From Kitasatospora cheerisanensis KCTC 2395 (GTDB taxonomy: Bacteria > Actinomycetota > Actinomycetes > Streptomycetales > Streptomycetaceae), in the NCBI RefSeq assembly GCF_000696185.1, contig NZ_KK853997.1:3549901-3613900 (forward strand): a DNA stretch of 64,000 nt. Reading direction: 5' to 3'. The position numbers and the translations under genes are program-made. The notes under the pieces were generated by a model. The model did no database searches and was not told where the DNA came from. It saw only the letters and a list, made by a program, of their open reading frames with translations. Shown here in pieces: positions 23,816 to 33,075 of this stretch. Every line of letters starts with the position of its first letter. The first letter of the stretch is position 1.

Positions 23816-23967
23816 CGAGCCCTCCTCCTGCACGGCCCCCGGCGGACACGGAAAACCGTTCGATGGTAAGCCGGGCCCCGGGCGAACTCCTAGGACGATC
23901 TCCGTCGAGCGCCTACGAAGGACCGCCCGGGCAGGCCGGTGCGAGGAGGGTCACACCGGCCGCGCGG

Positions 23968-24237
23968 TCAGGCCAGCGCCTTGCGCAGCCGCTGCTCGTC
24001 GACCCGCCAGAAGTCGTGCTGGCGCCCGTCGATCAGGGCCACCGGGATCTGCTCGGCGTACTGCTCGTACAGCGCCGGGTCCTGCAGGATGTCCTTCTCC
24101 TCGAAGCCGACGCCGAGCTCGCCGGTCACCTTGAGGATCACCGCGCGGGCGTCCTCGCACAGGTGGCAGCCGGGCTTGCCGATCAGCGTCACGGTGATCT
24201 CGGCCGGGTTCTTCTTCGCACGTCGCAGCAGGCTCAC
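23968..24237 (-). CDS. Glutaredoxin-family protein, 89 aa
   Basis: A small thioredoxin-fold protein. The redox motif CHLC sits in LIGKPGCHLCEDARAV near residue 25, and the cis-Pro loop is in QIPVALIDGRQHDFWRVD. Such DUF836-like glutaredoxins occur next to rex/hemA in Streptomyces genomes. I start at GTG 24237 (the longer frame to 24309 reads through sequence without coding character). The partner substrate is unknown. It is divergent from the HAD gene. Confidence 0.82.
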   Translation of the reverse strand: MSLLRRAKKNPAEITVTLIGKPGCHLCEDARAVILKVTGELGVGFEEKDILQDPALYEQYAEQIPVALIDGRQHDFWRVDEQRLRKALA

Positions 24238-24343
24238 GGAGTCATTGTGCCGCCGCACACGCGCCGGGCAGGACGCCCCCCGTTCACCGGTGCGGCACTC
24301 CGCGGACACGGGGCCGGACGTCCCGGCTGACTATGCTCGTCGC

Positions 24344-25282
24344 ATGGCAGCGCTGCGAAGGCTCACCAGGTCAAGGCGTTCCACCGACGAACGGACCGCC
24401 CTGGCGGGCGAGGCCGCGGCCGACGCCGCCCAGGAGCAGCTCGCCCCGGACGGCGCGGAGCCCGCCCGGCCCAAGGCCCCGGAGGGCGACCACACCCCGG
24501 TGCCCGGCGACGTCCGGGCCGCCGCGTTCTTCGACTGCGACAACACCATCCTGCGCGGCGCCGCGATCTTCTACCTCGGCGTCGGCCTGTACCGGCGGCG
24601 CTTCTTCACCCGCCGCGACCTGGTCCGGTTCGCCTGGCAGCAGGCCGCGTTCCGGCTGCGCGGCGCGGAGAACCCCGAGCACATCGCCGACGCCCGGGAC
24701 AGCGCGCTCGGCCTGGTCGCCGGCAAGCGCACCGCCGACCTGGAGCGGATCTGCGAGGAGATCTTCGAACCGGTGCTGGCCGAGAAGGTCTGGCCCGGCA
24801 CCCGCGCCCTGGTGCAGATGCACCTGGACGCCGGCCAGCGGGTCTGGCTGGTCACCGCCGCCCCGCAGGAGGTGGCCCGGCTGATCGCCCGCCGGCTCGG
24901 CATGACCGGCGCGCTCGGCACCGTCGCCGAGACCCGCGACGGCGAGTACACCGGCCGGCTGGTCGGCGGCATGCTGCACGGGCCCGCCAAGGCCGCCGCC
25001 GTGCAGGCGCTGGCCCGCCGCGAGCACCTCGACCTGTCCCGCTGCGCCGCGTTCAGCGACTCCGCCAACGACATCCCGATGCTCAGCCTGGTCGGCCACC
25101 CGTACGTGATCAACCCGGACGCGGCGCTGCGCCGGCACGCCCGGGCGATGGGCTGGCGGGTGCGGGACTTCCGCACCGGGCGCAAGGCCGCCCGGATCGG
25201 CGTTCCCGCCGCGGCCGCGCTCGGCGTGGCGGCCGGGGCGACCGCCGCCGCGGTGGCGATCCGCCGCCGGCAGCGCGCCTGA
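24344..25282 (+). CDS. HAD-IB family phosphatase with C-terminal hydrophobic segment, 312 aa
   Basis: A SerB-type HAD hydrolase. The catalytic motif DCDNTI is near residue 65 (nucleophile Asp), with the HAD-IB cap between, VWLVTAAPQEVARL as motif II, and CAAFSDSANDIPML as motif III/IV. The last 30 residues contain a hydrophobic stretch (IGVPAAAALGVAAGATAAAVAI) that may anchor it in the membrane, then RRRQRA. The N-terminal 50 residues are low-complexity. Substrate unknown; phosphoserine or a phospholipid head group are options. It precedes bldN, as in other Streptomyces. Confidence 0.85.
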   Translation: MAALRRLTRSRRSTDERTALAGEAAADAAQEQLAPDGAEPARPKAPEGDHTPVPGDVRAAAFFDCDNTILRGAAIFYLGVGLYRRRFFTRRDLVRFAWQQAAFRLRGAENPEHIADARDSALGLVAGKRTADLERICEEIFEPVLAEKVWPGTRALVQMHLDAGQRVWLVTAAPQEVARLIARRLGMTGALGTVAETRDGEYTGRLVGGMLHGPAKAAAVQALARREHLDLSRCAAFSDSANDIPMLSLVGHPYVINPDAALRRHARAMGWRVRDFRTGRKAARIGVPAAAALGVAAGATAAAVAIRRRQRA

Positions 25283-25753
25283 CCCGGCGTCAACTCGCGT
25301 TCCCCGCGCACGTCAACCGGCTGCCGCCGACACGCCGCGCACGGGTGGACCCGGCCCGCCGCGCGGCCCGGCCGGACCCCCTCCCGGGTGACGGCCCCGG
25401 AGGCCCCCGGCCGGTGACCGGAACTGATCGTTCGACAGACCGGCAAAGTCGTGGGTTGGAACCGCCGCGACCGGGGAAACCCCGGCCTTCCGGCACCGTT
25501 CGGTCACCGGACGCGCACAACTGGTCACATTGAGCCCCGGGGTCGGCGTCAACTCCGGTCATCGACAGGTGATTATGCGCAAGAAGTGGACCTCATCCGA
25601 CCACTTCGACCACGCGGTGTAGCTGTCATTGCACAAAGCGTTATTCTCTCCTGGTGCACGCCACCCCAAGCGTCCCCGTGACGGGTGGTCAGTGCGGCGT
25701 GCTCTCCGCACAGGCGGAGGTGATCCGTCCACAGTTCTGCCTCTGGGAGTCCC
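25283..25753. promoter_or_regulatory. Long upstream region of bldN
   Basis: This 471-bp stretch has no gene with normal codon bias. It is AT-richer from 25560 to 25650, where a promoter for bldN is expected. A GTCAC-containing tract at 25503-25530 (GTTCGGTCACCGGACGC) could be an activator or BldD-type site, but I cannot assign it firmly. bldN is known to be repressed by BldD. A GGGAG ribosome-binding site lies before 25754. Confidence 0.4.
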
Positions 25754-26607
25754 GTGTACCCACCCGTCCGGAACGACGCGCCAGCCAACTCCCGCCCGTC
25801 GACCGCCAGTCTGCGCCGCGGTGTGCGCCTGGAGCGACTGTGGGCCGCGATCCGCGAGTTCGAACTGATGGTCCCCCGGCCCGCGTTGGCCGGCGCCTCG
25901 GCAGCCCCCGCCGCGTTCGCCGGGCCGCTGCTGCGCTCCACCGCGCCGGGCTCCACCGCCGCGGGCAGCCCGGCCGCCGACCGGCGCGGCCGCACCGTCC
26001 CCTCCCCGGGACGCGCGGCCGCTCCCGCACCGCCCCCGCCGGCCCCGGCTACGACACCGAGCACAACCCCGTCGTCGACCTGGTCGAGCGCGCCCAGAAC
26101 GGCGAGAGCGAGGCCTTCGGCCGGCTCTACGACCACTACGCCGACACCGTGTACCGGTACATCTACTACCGGGTCGGCAGCCGGGCCACCGCCGAGGACC
26201 TCACCAGCGAGACCTTCCTGCGCGCGCTGCGCCGGATCGGCACCTTCACCTGGCAGGGCCGCGACTTCGGCGCCTGGCTGGTCACCATCGCCCGCAACCT
26301 GGTGGCGGACCACTTCAAGTCCAGCCGGTTCCGGCTGGAGGTCACCACCGGCGAGATGCTCGACTCCAACGAGTGCGAGCGCAGCCCCGAGGAGTCGGTG
26401 CTGGAGTCGCTCTCCAACGCCGCCCTGCTGGACGCGGTGCGCCGGCTCAACCCGCAGCAGCAGGAGTGCGTCACGCTGCGCTTCCTGCAGGGGCTGTCGG
26501 TCGCCGAGACGGCCCGGATCATGGGCAAGAACGAGGGCGCCATCAAGACGCTCCAGTACCGGGCGGTGCGCACGCTGGCCCGCCTGCTGCCGCCCGACGC
26601 CCGCTGA
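25754..26607 (+). CDS. bldN: ECF sigma factor BldN (apparent frameshift), 284 aa
   Basis: Sigma factor of aerial hyphae formation; in Streptomyces it directs chaplin, rodlin and bldM transcription and is made as a pro-protein. The sigma2 region (AEDLTSETFLRALRRIGTFTWQ) and sigma4 region (CVTLRFLQGLSVAETARIMG) are nearly identical to known BldN. The N-terminal pro-region starts at GTG 25754 (YPPVRND, compare MYPHVGVD) in a different frame. Adding one C to the C5 run 26033-26037 joins them. If the frameshift were real the pro-sequence would be detached. rsbN follows 299 bp later. Confidence 0.92.
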
Positions 26608-26744
26608 CCCGCCGTGGACGACACGCCCGACAGACCCCCGCCCGCCCGCACCGCGCCGGACGCGCCGTCAACCCGCCCCGCGCGCCTGCCCGTCCGGGTG
26701 AGGGAGCGGTCATCTGCTCTGCTTAATACGCCAGGGGGGTCGTG

Positions 26745-26773
26745 CGTAACCGACTCCCGACACCGCTCGTTGG
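26745..26773 (+). promoter_or_regulatory. BldN-type promoter upstream of rsbN
   Basis: CGTAAC (26745-26750) and CGTTGG (26768-26773) are separated by 17 bp in the bldN-rsbN gap, about 135 bp before rsbN. rsbN is known to be a BldN target, giving negative feedback. Confidence 0.6.
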
Positions 26774-26906
26774 CCAGCGTGCAATCCGCCACCGGGCCCG
26801 CAGTCAAGTGGGATCTCGAACTGTCACCCGATGGTGTGGTTTCGGCCTGTCGGGACAACCAACCGACGGGCCACGGTGTCGAAAACGACGAAGGGAGGTG
26901 TGGCCC

Positions 26907-28057
26907 GTGACGGCAAACGTGCTGGAGCACCGGCGGGCGAAGTCCTTCGCCGAGGCGCTGGAGGCCCACCAGAGTGACCACCGGAGCAGCGGCGCGCACC
27001 GGGCCGGCTCCGCCGCCATGACCGAGCTGCTCGCCACGGCCGACGCCCTCGGTGCGCTGCCCGCCCCCGAGCTCTCCGCCGAGACGCGGACGGTCCAACG
27101 CGCCCGGCTGATGGCCGCGTTCGAGCAGCAGTGGGCCGACGGCACCCCCACCGCGGTCATCCCCCTCCAGCGCGGCAGGCGCTCCCGGCGCACCCGCTGG
27201 GGCCGCCGCCTCGCCATCGGCGGGCTGGTCGCCGGCGTCGCCGTCGGCTCCCTCGCCGGGGCCGCCGCCGCGTCCACCAGCGCCATGCCGGGGGACGCCC
27301 TCTACGGCATGAAGCGCGGCCTCGAAGGGCTCCGCCTCGACCTGGCCGACAACGACTCCGAGCGCGGCGCCCTGCTCCTCCAGCAGGCCTCCACCCGGCT
27401 GGACGAGGCGCAGACCCTGCTCGGCCGCACCGACCCCGGCAGCGGCCTCAGCCCCGCCACCGTCGACCAGGTCCGCCGCGCCCTCGACGACATGCACGCC
27501 GAGGCCCTGCGCGGCCGCGACCTGCTGCGCGCCGTCTACCGCTCCAACGGCTCGCTCGCCCCGATGCGGGAACTCGCCGGCTTCGCCGGGCAGGACGAAC
27601 GCTGGACGGCCCTGCAGTCCCGGCTGCCGTCCGGCCTCACCACCCAGGCCGACAAGGTCGACCGCCTGTTCAGCGAGATGAGCGAGGACGTCGCCCCGCT
27701 CCGGCTGATCCAGCCGACCGCCCAGACCGGCGACGGCGGCGCCACCGGCGGCAGCAGCACCGGCACCGGCCCGCAGCAGCCCGGCAGCGGCTCCACGGGC
27801 ACCGGGAGCGGCACCGGCCGCGCGCCGGGCGGCACGCCCAGCTCGCACGCCAGCCCGGCGGCCACCCCGCCCGCCCAGCCCGGCCTGGGCGACCTGCTGG
27901 GCAGCCTCACCGGCGCCACGCCCGCACCGGCCACCACGCCGGCCCCGGGCAGCACCCCGCGCCGTCGGGCTCCCCCACCGCGCCCGCGGACGGCCTCCAG
28001 GGGCTCAACCTGCCGCCGCTCATCCCGGGCCTGCTGCCGGGGCTCACCCTCGGCTGA
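26907..28057 (+). CDS. rsbN: Anti-sigma factor RsbN, membrane protein (apparent frameshift), 383 aa
   Basis: Membrane anti-sigma factor holding BldN inactive. Residues 1-95 are cytosolic (sigma-binding), one transmembrane segment spans about 102-122 (RLAIGGLVAGVAVGSLAGAA), and the rest is extracellular DUF5667-like (AMPGDALYGMKRGLEGLRL) with a Gly/Ser/Thr/Pro-rich linker. The end LNLPPLIPGLLPGLTLG fits the family but lies in another frame; adding one C to the C4 run 27955-27958 joins it. I start at GTG 26907, after GGGAGG (26893-26898). Position behind bldN supports the identity. Confidence 0.88.
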
Positions 28058-28065
28058 CCCGGCCC

Positions 28066-28100
28066 GGTCCCCCGCGCCCGCACCGGGGCGCGGGGGGACC
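28066..28100. terminator. Terminator hairpin after rsbN, between convergent genes
   Basis: GGTCCCCCGCGCCC (28066-28079) pairs with GGGCGCGGGGGGACC (28086-28100), with a one-base bulge: C5 on the left, G6 on the right. The mismatch is consistent with a missing base in the left arm. Confidence 0.65.
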
Positions 28101-28122
28101 GCCGGCCCGCGGTGACGGCCCG

Positions 28123-29127
28123 TCAGCCGAAGACGGACCGCCGCTGCACCAGCAGCTTGTACAGCGTGTGCTGGATGGTCTCCCGGACCTGGTCGGTCAG
28201 GTTGAACACCAGCATCGGATCGTCGGCCGCTTCCTTCGGGTAGCTGTCCGTCGGGATCGGCTCGCCGAACTGGATGGTCCACTTGGTCGGCAGCGGGATC
28301 GCGCCGAGCGGGCCCAGCCACGGGAACGTCGGCGTGATCGGCACGTACGGCAGGCCGAGCAGCCGGGCCAGCGTCCTGAAGTTGCCGATCATCGGGTAGG
28401 TCTCCTCCGCCCCGACGATCGAGCACGGCACGATCGGCACCCCGGCCCGCAGCGCGGACGCCACGAACCCGCCGCGGCCGAAGCGCTGCAGCTTGTACCG
28501 GTCCGCGAAGGGCTTGCCGATGCCCTTGAAGCCCTCCGGCCAGACCCCGACCACCTCGCCGCGCTCCAGCAGCGTCTGCGCGTCCTCGTTGCAGGCCAGC
28601 GTGTGCCCGGCCTTCCGGGCCAGCTCGTTGACCACCGGCAGCACGAACACCAGGTCCGCGGCCAGCATCCGCAGGTGCCGGTCCGCGTGGTCGTGCACCG
28701 CGACCTGCGTCATCAGCGCGTCCAGCGGAATCGTGCCGGAGTGGTTGGCGACGATCAGCACCCCGCCCTCGGCCGGGATGTGCTCGGTGCCGCGGACCTC
28801 GATCCGGAAGTACTTCTCGGCCAGCGGTCGGAGCAGCGCGAGGAACACCTCCTCGGTCAGCTCCCGGTCGAAGCCGAAGTCGTCGACCTCGTAGTCGCCC
28901 GTCAGGCGGCGGCGCAGGAAGCCGAGTCCGGAGGCGGCGCGCTGCTCCCAGCCCTTGCCGAGCAGCTTGGTCGCGGTCGCGCCGAGCTGGCCGGAGAGCG
29001 CCGCGCCGACGCCGTCGGCCAGCCGGTCGGCGAGCGCCGGGCGCGGCTCCGGGCCGGACCAGCTCGGCGCGGACTCGATCGGGATGACCTTGGCCGCCGG
29101 GTCGGCGGGCTCCCGGGCGGCTGTCAT
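28123..29127 (-). CDS. 1-acyl-glycerol-3-phosphate acyltransferase-like protein (PlsC family), 334 aa
   Basis: Lysophospholipid acyltransferase fold. The catalytic HX4D reads VANHSGTIPLD near residue 125, the phosphate-binding motif is GVWPEGFKGIGKPF, and a PLPTKWTIQFGEPI segment follows. It transfers acyl chains to phospholipid precursors or other lipids at the membrane. The N-terminal 60 residues are a soluble extension. ATG 29127 overlaps the stop of the upstream epimerase-like gene by 4 bp, so the two are coupled. The pair lies beside bldN-rsbN in related genomes. Confidence 0.88.
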   Translation of the reverse strand: MTAAREPADPAAKVIPIESAPSWSGPEPRPALADRLADGVGAALSGQLGATATKLLGKGWEQRAASGLGFLRRRLTGDYEVDDFGFDRELTEEVFLALLRPLAEKYFRIEVRGTEHIPAEGGVLIVANHSGTIPLDALMTQVAVHDHADRHLRMLAADLVFVLPVVNELARKAGHTLACNEDAQTLLERGEVVGVWPEGFKGIGKPFADRYKLQRFGRGGFVASALRAGVPIVPCSIVGAEETYPMIGNFRTLARLLGLPYVPITPTFPWLGPLGAIPLPTKWTIQFGEPIPTDSYPKEAADDPMLVFNLTDQVRETIQHTLYKLLVQRRSVFG

Positions 29128-30179
29128 CGCGGCCTCAACTCCTCGGGGTCGGTGGGGCGGTGGTCGGCGAGCAGGGCGGTGAGCCGGTCGGTGACGGCGG
29201 TCAGCCGGGCCGGCGGCAGCGGGCCGGGCGTGACGTGAGCGGCGAAGTCGGCGAACGCCTCGGGGGTGGTCCAGCGCGGCGTGAAGCCGAACGTCCCGCG
29301 CAGCTGCGCGGTGTCCACCACCCGTCCGTGGGTGAGCAGTTGGAGCTGTTCCTGGGAGAACGCGCGGTCCGCCGGGGCGGTCAGCTGCCGGGCCAGCTGG
29401 GCGACCACGCCGAGCGCGGGCCGCAGCAGCGGCACGGTCGGCCGGCCCAGCCGGCGGGCGCACTGGGAGAGCAGCAGCACGCCGTCGCCCGCCACGTTGT
29501 AGGTGCCGGTCGGCGCGTCCAGCGCGGCCAGCCGCAGCACCTCCACGGCGTCGTCCTCGTGGACGAACTGCAGGCGCGGGTCGTGGCCGAGCGCGGTCGG
29601 CAGCAGCGGCAGCCGGAAGTACGCGGTCAGCGGGGTGTCGCCGTCCCGGCCGAGGATGTTGGCGAACCGCAGCACCGTCACCGCGACGTCGGGGCGGCGG
29701 CGGGCGAACCCCCGGACGTAGCCCTCGACCTCGACGGCGTCCCGGGCGAAGCCGCCGGCCGGCACCGCCTTCGGCTGCATCCGCTCGCCGAACACCGCCG
29801 GGTCGCGCGGGGCCGAGCCGTAGACGGCGGTGGTGGACTTGACCACCAGCCGGCGCACCCCCGGGGCCTTCTGGCAGGCGCCGAGCAGCTGCATGGTGCC
29901 GATGACGTTGGTCTCCTTCACCAGCGCCCGGCCGCCGTGGCCGAGCGAGGTGACGTTCAGGTGCACCACGGTGTCGACGTCGTACTCGGCGATCACCCGG
30001 GCGATCGCCGGGCGCCGCAGGTCGACCTGCGCGTACCGGACCCCGAGCGGCAGCGCCGCCGGCGGCGGGCCCGCGTCCACCCCCACCACCACGTCCACGC
30101 CGGGCTGTTCGGCGATCTGCCCGGCGAAGCGCGCACCCAGCCGGTGCGCGACGCCGGTGACGAGCACGACCTTGCCCAC
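29124..30179 (-). CDS. NAD-dependent epimerase/dehydratase family protein, 351 aa
   Basis: Extended short-chain dehydrogenase/reductase. The N-terminal VLVTGVAHRLGARFAG is an atypical GxxGxxG dinucleotide loop, followed by DAGPPP and the VVHLNVTSLGH segment. The usual active-site YxxxK is not clear: AVYGSAPR carries the Tyr but I see no matching Lys, so catalysis is uncertain. I chose GTG 30179, preceded by GGGAGG. It is the first gene of a two-gene operon with the acyltransferase, suggesting a role in envelope lipid metabolism. Confidence 0.8.
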   Translation of the reverse strand: MGKVVLVTGVAHRLGARFAGQIAEQPGVDVVVGVDAGPPPAALPLGVRYAQVDLRRPAIARVIAEYDVDTVVHLNVTSLGHGGRALVKETNVIGTMQLLGACQKAPGVRRLVVKSTTAVYGSAPRDPAVFGERMQPKAVPAGGFARDAVEVEGYVRGFARRRPDVAVTVLRFANILGRDGDTPLTAYFRLPLLPTALGHDPRLQFVHEDDAVEVLRLAALDAPTGTYNVAGDGVLLLSQCARRLGRPTVPLLRPALGVVAQLARQLTAPADRAFSQEQLQLLTHGRVVDTAQLRGTFGFTPRWTTPEAFADFAAHVTPGPLPPARLTAVTDRLTALLADHRPTDPEELRPR

Positions 30180-30261
30180 GTTGCCGCGACCTCCCTGGCT
30201 GCCGATGCTGCCTTCCCCCTGGCCTGCACCGTACCGCGCCGCGGTCACGGGAGCGGAAACG

Positions 30262-30302
30262 CCACTGCCCGCCCCCGGAAATCATCCGGGGGCGGGCAGT
30301 GG
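30262..30302. terminator. Strong hairpin terminator
   Basis: A perfect 18-bp stem (30262-30279 with 30285-30302, arms CCACTGCCCGCCCCCGGA and its complement) with a 5-nt loop lies downstream of the bS22 gene and before the epimerase gene on the minus strand. Confidence 0.8.
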
Positions 30303-30388
30303 TGCACAGTCGGCGCCAGTTCTTCCTGCGTCGCTGAACGCGCCTGCGGGGCTGACCCCCGCGTGAGCGAGGATGACGCCGAGCAGTG

Positions 30389-30487
30389 CTACTTCTTGTT
30401 GCGACGCTGAACGCGGGTCCTCTTCAGAAGCTTGCGGTGCTTCTTCTTGGCCATACGCTTGCGACGCTTCTTGATGACAGAGCCCAC
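30389..30487 (-). CDS. Small ribosomal protein bS22 (AURKAIP1/COX24-type), 32 aa
   Basis: An extremely basic 32-residue peptide beginning [19 protein letters not shown] and ending [10 protein letters not shown]. It matches the actinobacterial protein found in mycobacterial 30S subunits (bS22), where it lies near the decoding region. GTG 30487 is preceded by GAGGAA with 6-bp spacing. It has no operon partner: a gap of 133 bp to the next minus-strand gene and a strong terminator downstream. Too short for standard gene finders. Confidence 0.9.
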   Translation of the reverse strand: MGSVIKKRRKRMAKKKHRKLLKRTRVQRRNKK

Positions 30488-30621
30488 GGAACATTCCTCG
30501 CTCACTCGGACCCGCGCCCGTGAGGAACGGGAGTCCATACGACTGACGGAGGGCCTAGCCTACCGTCCACCTCGCGTTTGCCGTAATCGGTGTCCCGTGG
30601 CGGTTGTCCGCGGCTGCGGAG

Positions 30622-30825
30622 CTACGCGCTCTGCAGCCGCACGTAGGACTCCTGGAGGTATTCGTGCACCTTCTGCTCGGGCACCCGGAACGAGCGTCCG
30701 ACCCTGATGGCCGGAAGTTCGCCGCTGTGCACCAGGCGGTAGACCGTCATCTTCGAGACCCGCATCACCGAGGCGACCTCGGCGACGGTCAGGAAGACCA
30801 CATCCTGCAGGGGACGCTCGCTCAT
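30622..30825 (-). CDS. Excisionase/MerR-type helix-turn-helix DNA-binding protein, 67 aa
   Basis: A small Xis-like winged helix: FLTVAEVASVMRVSKMTVYRLVHSG is the HTH and ELPAIRVGRSFRVPEQKVHEYL is the wing. In related genomes a conserved protein of this type lies in the same position near bS22. It is distinct from BldC, which has a different N-terminus. Start at ATG 30825; GTG alternatives lie just upstream and the ribosome-binding site is weak. Target genes are unknown, but it may be involved in developmental regulation. Confidence 0.85.
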   Translation of the reverse strand: MSERPLQDVVFLTVAEVASVMRVSKMTVYRLVHSGELPAIRVGRSFRVPEQKVHEYLQESYVRLQSA

Positions 30826-30942
30826 GACCCTCACCCGACCCTTACCCGTGTGCAAGGCACCGGCTTCCCCTCCGGTGACTCCACCGGCACACGTGTATCC
30901 CCAGAGTAGTTATGGGTGGTACGGGTGGGAAGAGGGGGGCCG

Positions 30943-31781
30943 TCAACTGTTGTACGGTGCGAGGTCCGCCCGTTGCAGTACGTAGTCACTCAGCGGTCTG
31001 TAGCAGGACGGGCCCGAACCGTCCTCCAGCGGGACCACCACGCTCACCAGGCCGTCGGCCTCGGCGGCGAACGGGGCGACGTCGTTGCAGTCCGCGATGC
31101 CCCCGGCCGGGATGCCGAGGCGGCCGGCCCCGCAGAGCCAGCCGTGGTCGCCCAGGACCAGGTCGGGCGGGGGTGGCCGGCGTCGGCGAGGGCGGTCAGG
31201 GCGAGCCGGACCGGCAGCGGGGAGTGGGTGTGCGCGAGGTCGCCGGGGCCCGGGCGGCCGGGGCGTTCCGGGCCGTCCAGGGCGCGCATCACCAGCACCC
31301 GGTCGACCGTGTCGAGGTAGCGGGGGCGGTCACCGTCAGGAGTGGGCTCACGGAAGCGCACGCCCCGCGCAGGGGTGCGCACGGGGCAGCCGGCCGCTTC
31401 GAGCGCCCTGACGAGCGCCGCGTGGAAGCGGGTCAGCCGGGTCGGGTGCCCGGTGCCGGCCAGCACGCTGCCGCGCCGGTCGGCGGTGCGGCGCAGCAGC
31501 AGGGCGAGCCGGTCCAGGGCGGCGACGGTGAGGTCCGGGTCGATCGAGTCGGGGCCCTCGGTGTACCGGGGGTCCGGGTTCACGCCGACGCGTTCGGCCA
31601 TCAGCCGCAGCACCGCGTCCTGGTCGCGGCGGGGCTCCGGGGCGAGGCCCATCAGCGCCTTGGGGTCGCCCTGGGCGAACAGCCGGTAGTGCCGCAGGTT
31701 GTTCTGCCGGGGCGTCGGCACGTCGTGGCCGGCCAGGCGGTGCTTCAGCAGGTGGGCGCGGAGCTCGTCGCGGGCCGTCAC
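30943..31781 (-). CDS. Phosphatase-like protein downstream of acuC (apparent frameshift), 279 aa
   Basis: A family of cytosolic proteins annotated as phosphatases that always follows acuC in streptomycetes. The first 200 residues include RQNNLRHYRLFAQGDP, DSIDPDLTVAALDRLA and VLAGTGHPTRLTRFHAAL. The C-terminal part, DLVLGDHGWLCGAGRLGI and GGIADCNDVAPFAAEADG, lies in another frame. Adding one base to the G5 run 31169-31173 joins them and the gene ends at 30943. GTG 31781 overlaps the acuC stop by 4 bp, so the two form an operon. Confidence 0.82.
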
Positions 31782-32962
31782 GGGATCAGTCCGTGGTGCG
31801 GGAGGACGGCCCGGCGGGTGGCCAGGATCGCCTGGTCGAGCCGGTCGGCGGGGTCGTAGCCGCCGTCGTGGAAGTCCGTCCAGTGCGGGGTGACGCCGTC
31901 GGTCATCCGCAGCGGGGCGGGGCGGCGGGTCAGCCGGTAGACCTCGGCCCGCCAGTCGGCCGGGGTCTCGGTGGCCGGGTCGAGCGGCTGCCCGGCGGCG
32001 GTCGCCACCAGGTGGGTCCAGGTGCGGGGCACCACGTCGACCACCGCGTACCCGCCACCGCCGGTGGCCACCCAGCGGCCGTCGGCGTGCTCGTGGGCCA
32101 GCCGGTGCACCGCTTCGGCGATCAGGCGCTGGGCGTCCACGGTGACCGCGAGGTGCGCGAGCGGGTCCTCGACGTGGGTGTCCGCGCCGTGCTGGCTGAC
32201 GATCACCTGCGGGCGGAACGCGGCCAGCAGCTCCGGCACGAGGGCGTGGAAGGCGCGCAGCCAGCCGGCGTCGCCGGTGCCGGCCGGCAGGGCCAGGTTG
32301 GCGGCGGTGCCCTCGGCGTGCGGGCCGCCGGTCTCGGTGGCCCAACCCGTCTGCGGGAACAGCGTGCTGGGGCTCTCGTGCAGGGAGACGGTGAGCACCC
32401 GGGGGTCGTTCCAGAACGCCTGCTGGACGCCGTCGCCGTGGTGGACGTCCACATCGACGTAGGCGACCCGCTCCGCGCCCAGCTCCAGCAGGCGGGCGAT
32501 CGCCAGCGCGGGGTCGTTGTAGATGCAGAACCCGGACGCCTGGCCGGGCATCGCGTGGTGCAGGCCCCCGGCGAAGTTGACGGCGTGCGGGGTCCGGCCC
32601 TGCCAGACCGCCTCGGCGGCGGCCACCGACTGGCCGGCGATCAGCGCCGAGGCGGTGTGCAGGGCCGGGAACGACCAGTTGTCGTCGGTGCCGAGTCCGT
32701 GCGCGGGGTCGGTGGCGGCGGGGTCGGCGGCGGCGCGCTTCACGGCGTCCACGTAGTCGGCGGTGTGCACCAGGCGGAGCGTGGAGTCGCCGGCGGCGGG
32801 GGCGGAGCGGAGCTCGACGGCGGGGTGCCGGGTCAGGCCGAGGGACTCGATCAGACGCATCGTCAGGGCGAGACGGGTCGGGTCCATGGGGTGGCCCGGG
32901 CCGAAGTCGTAGCCGGTTTCGGCTTCGTCCCAGAAGAGGTGCAGTCCGCAAGTTTCCGCCAT
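31778..32962 (-). CDS. acuC: Acetoin utilization protein AcuC / histone deacetylase family, 394 aa
   Basis: Zn-dependent protein lysine deacetylase fold; AcuC removes acetyl groups from acetyl-CoA synthetase in Bacillus. Present: AGGLHHAMPGQASGFCIYND (catalytic His pair), VDVDVHHGDGVQ (metal ligands) and the SLHESP segment, with a C-terminal GGGGYAVVDVVPRTW. Length matches the family. Its stop overlaps the start of the phosphatase gene. Its acetyl-CoA synthetase partner is not in the window. Start at ATG 32962; no other start is obvious. Confidence 0.95.
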   Translation of the reverse strand: MAETCGLHLFWDEAETGYDFGPGHPMDPTRLALTMRLIESLGLTRHPAVELRSAPAAGDSTLRLVHTADYVDAVKRAAADPAATDPAHGLGTDDNWSFPALHTASALIAGQSVAAAEAVWQGRTPHAVNFAGGLHHAMPGQASGFCIYNDPALAIARLLELGAERVAYVDVDVHHGDGVQQAFWNDPRVLTVSLHESPSTLFPQTGWATETGGPHAEGTAANLALPAGTGDAGWLRAFHALVPELLAAFRPQVIVSQHGADTHVEDPLAHLAVTVDAQRLIAEAVHRLAHEHADGRWVATGGGGYAVVDVVPRTWTHLVATAAGQPLDPATETPADWRAEVYRLTRRPAPLRMTDGVTPHWTDFHDGGYDPADRLDQAILATRRAVLPHHGLIP

Positions 32963-33075
32963 GCGCACACGGTATCCGGCGGGGGCGCGGCCCGGCCGAC
33001 GGCGGGGCGGTCGCGGCCGCCCGCGCAGGGCGCGCTCTCGTGCGGGTCGTCGACGGGGCGCGGTCTTTCCCCGGG

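Noticed and set aside
23939..24343. Extended N-terminus of the HAD gene (start 23939)
   Set aside because: Those 135 codons are antisense to the glutaredoxin gene and lack HAD features; ATG 24344 is the natural start.
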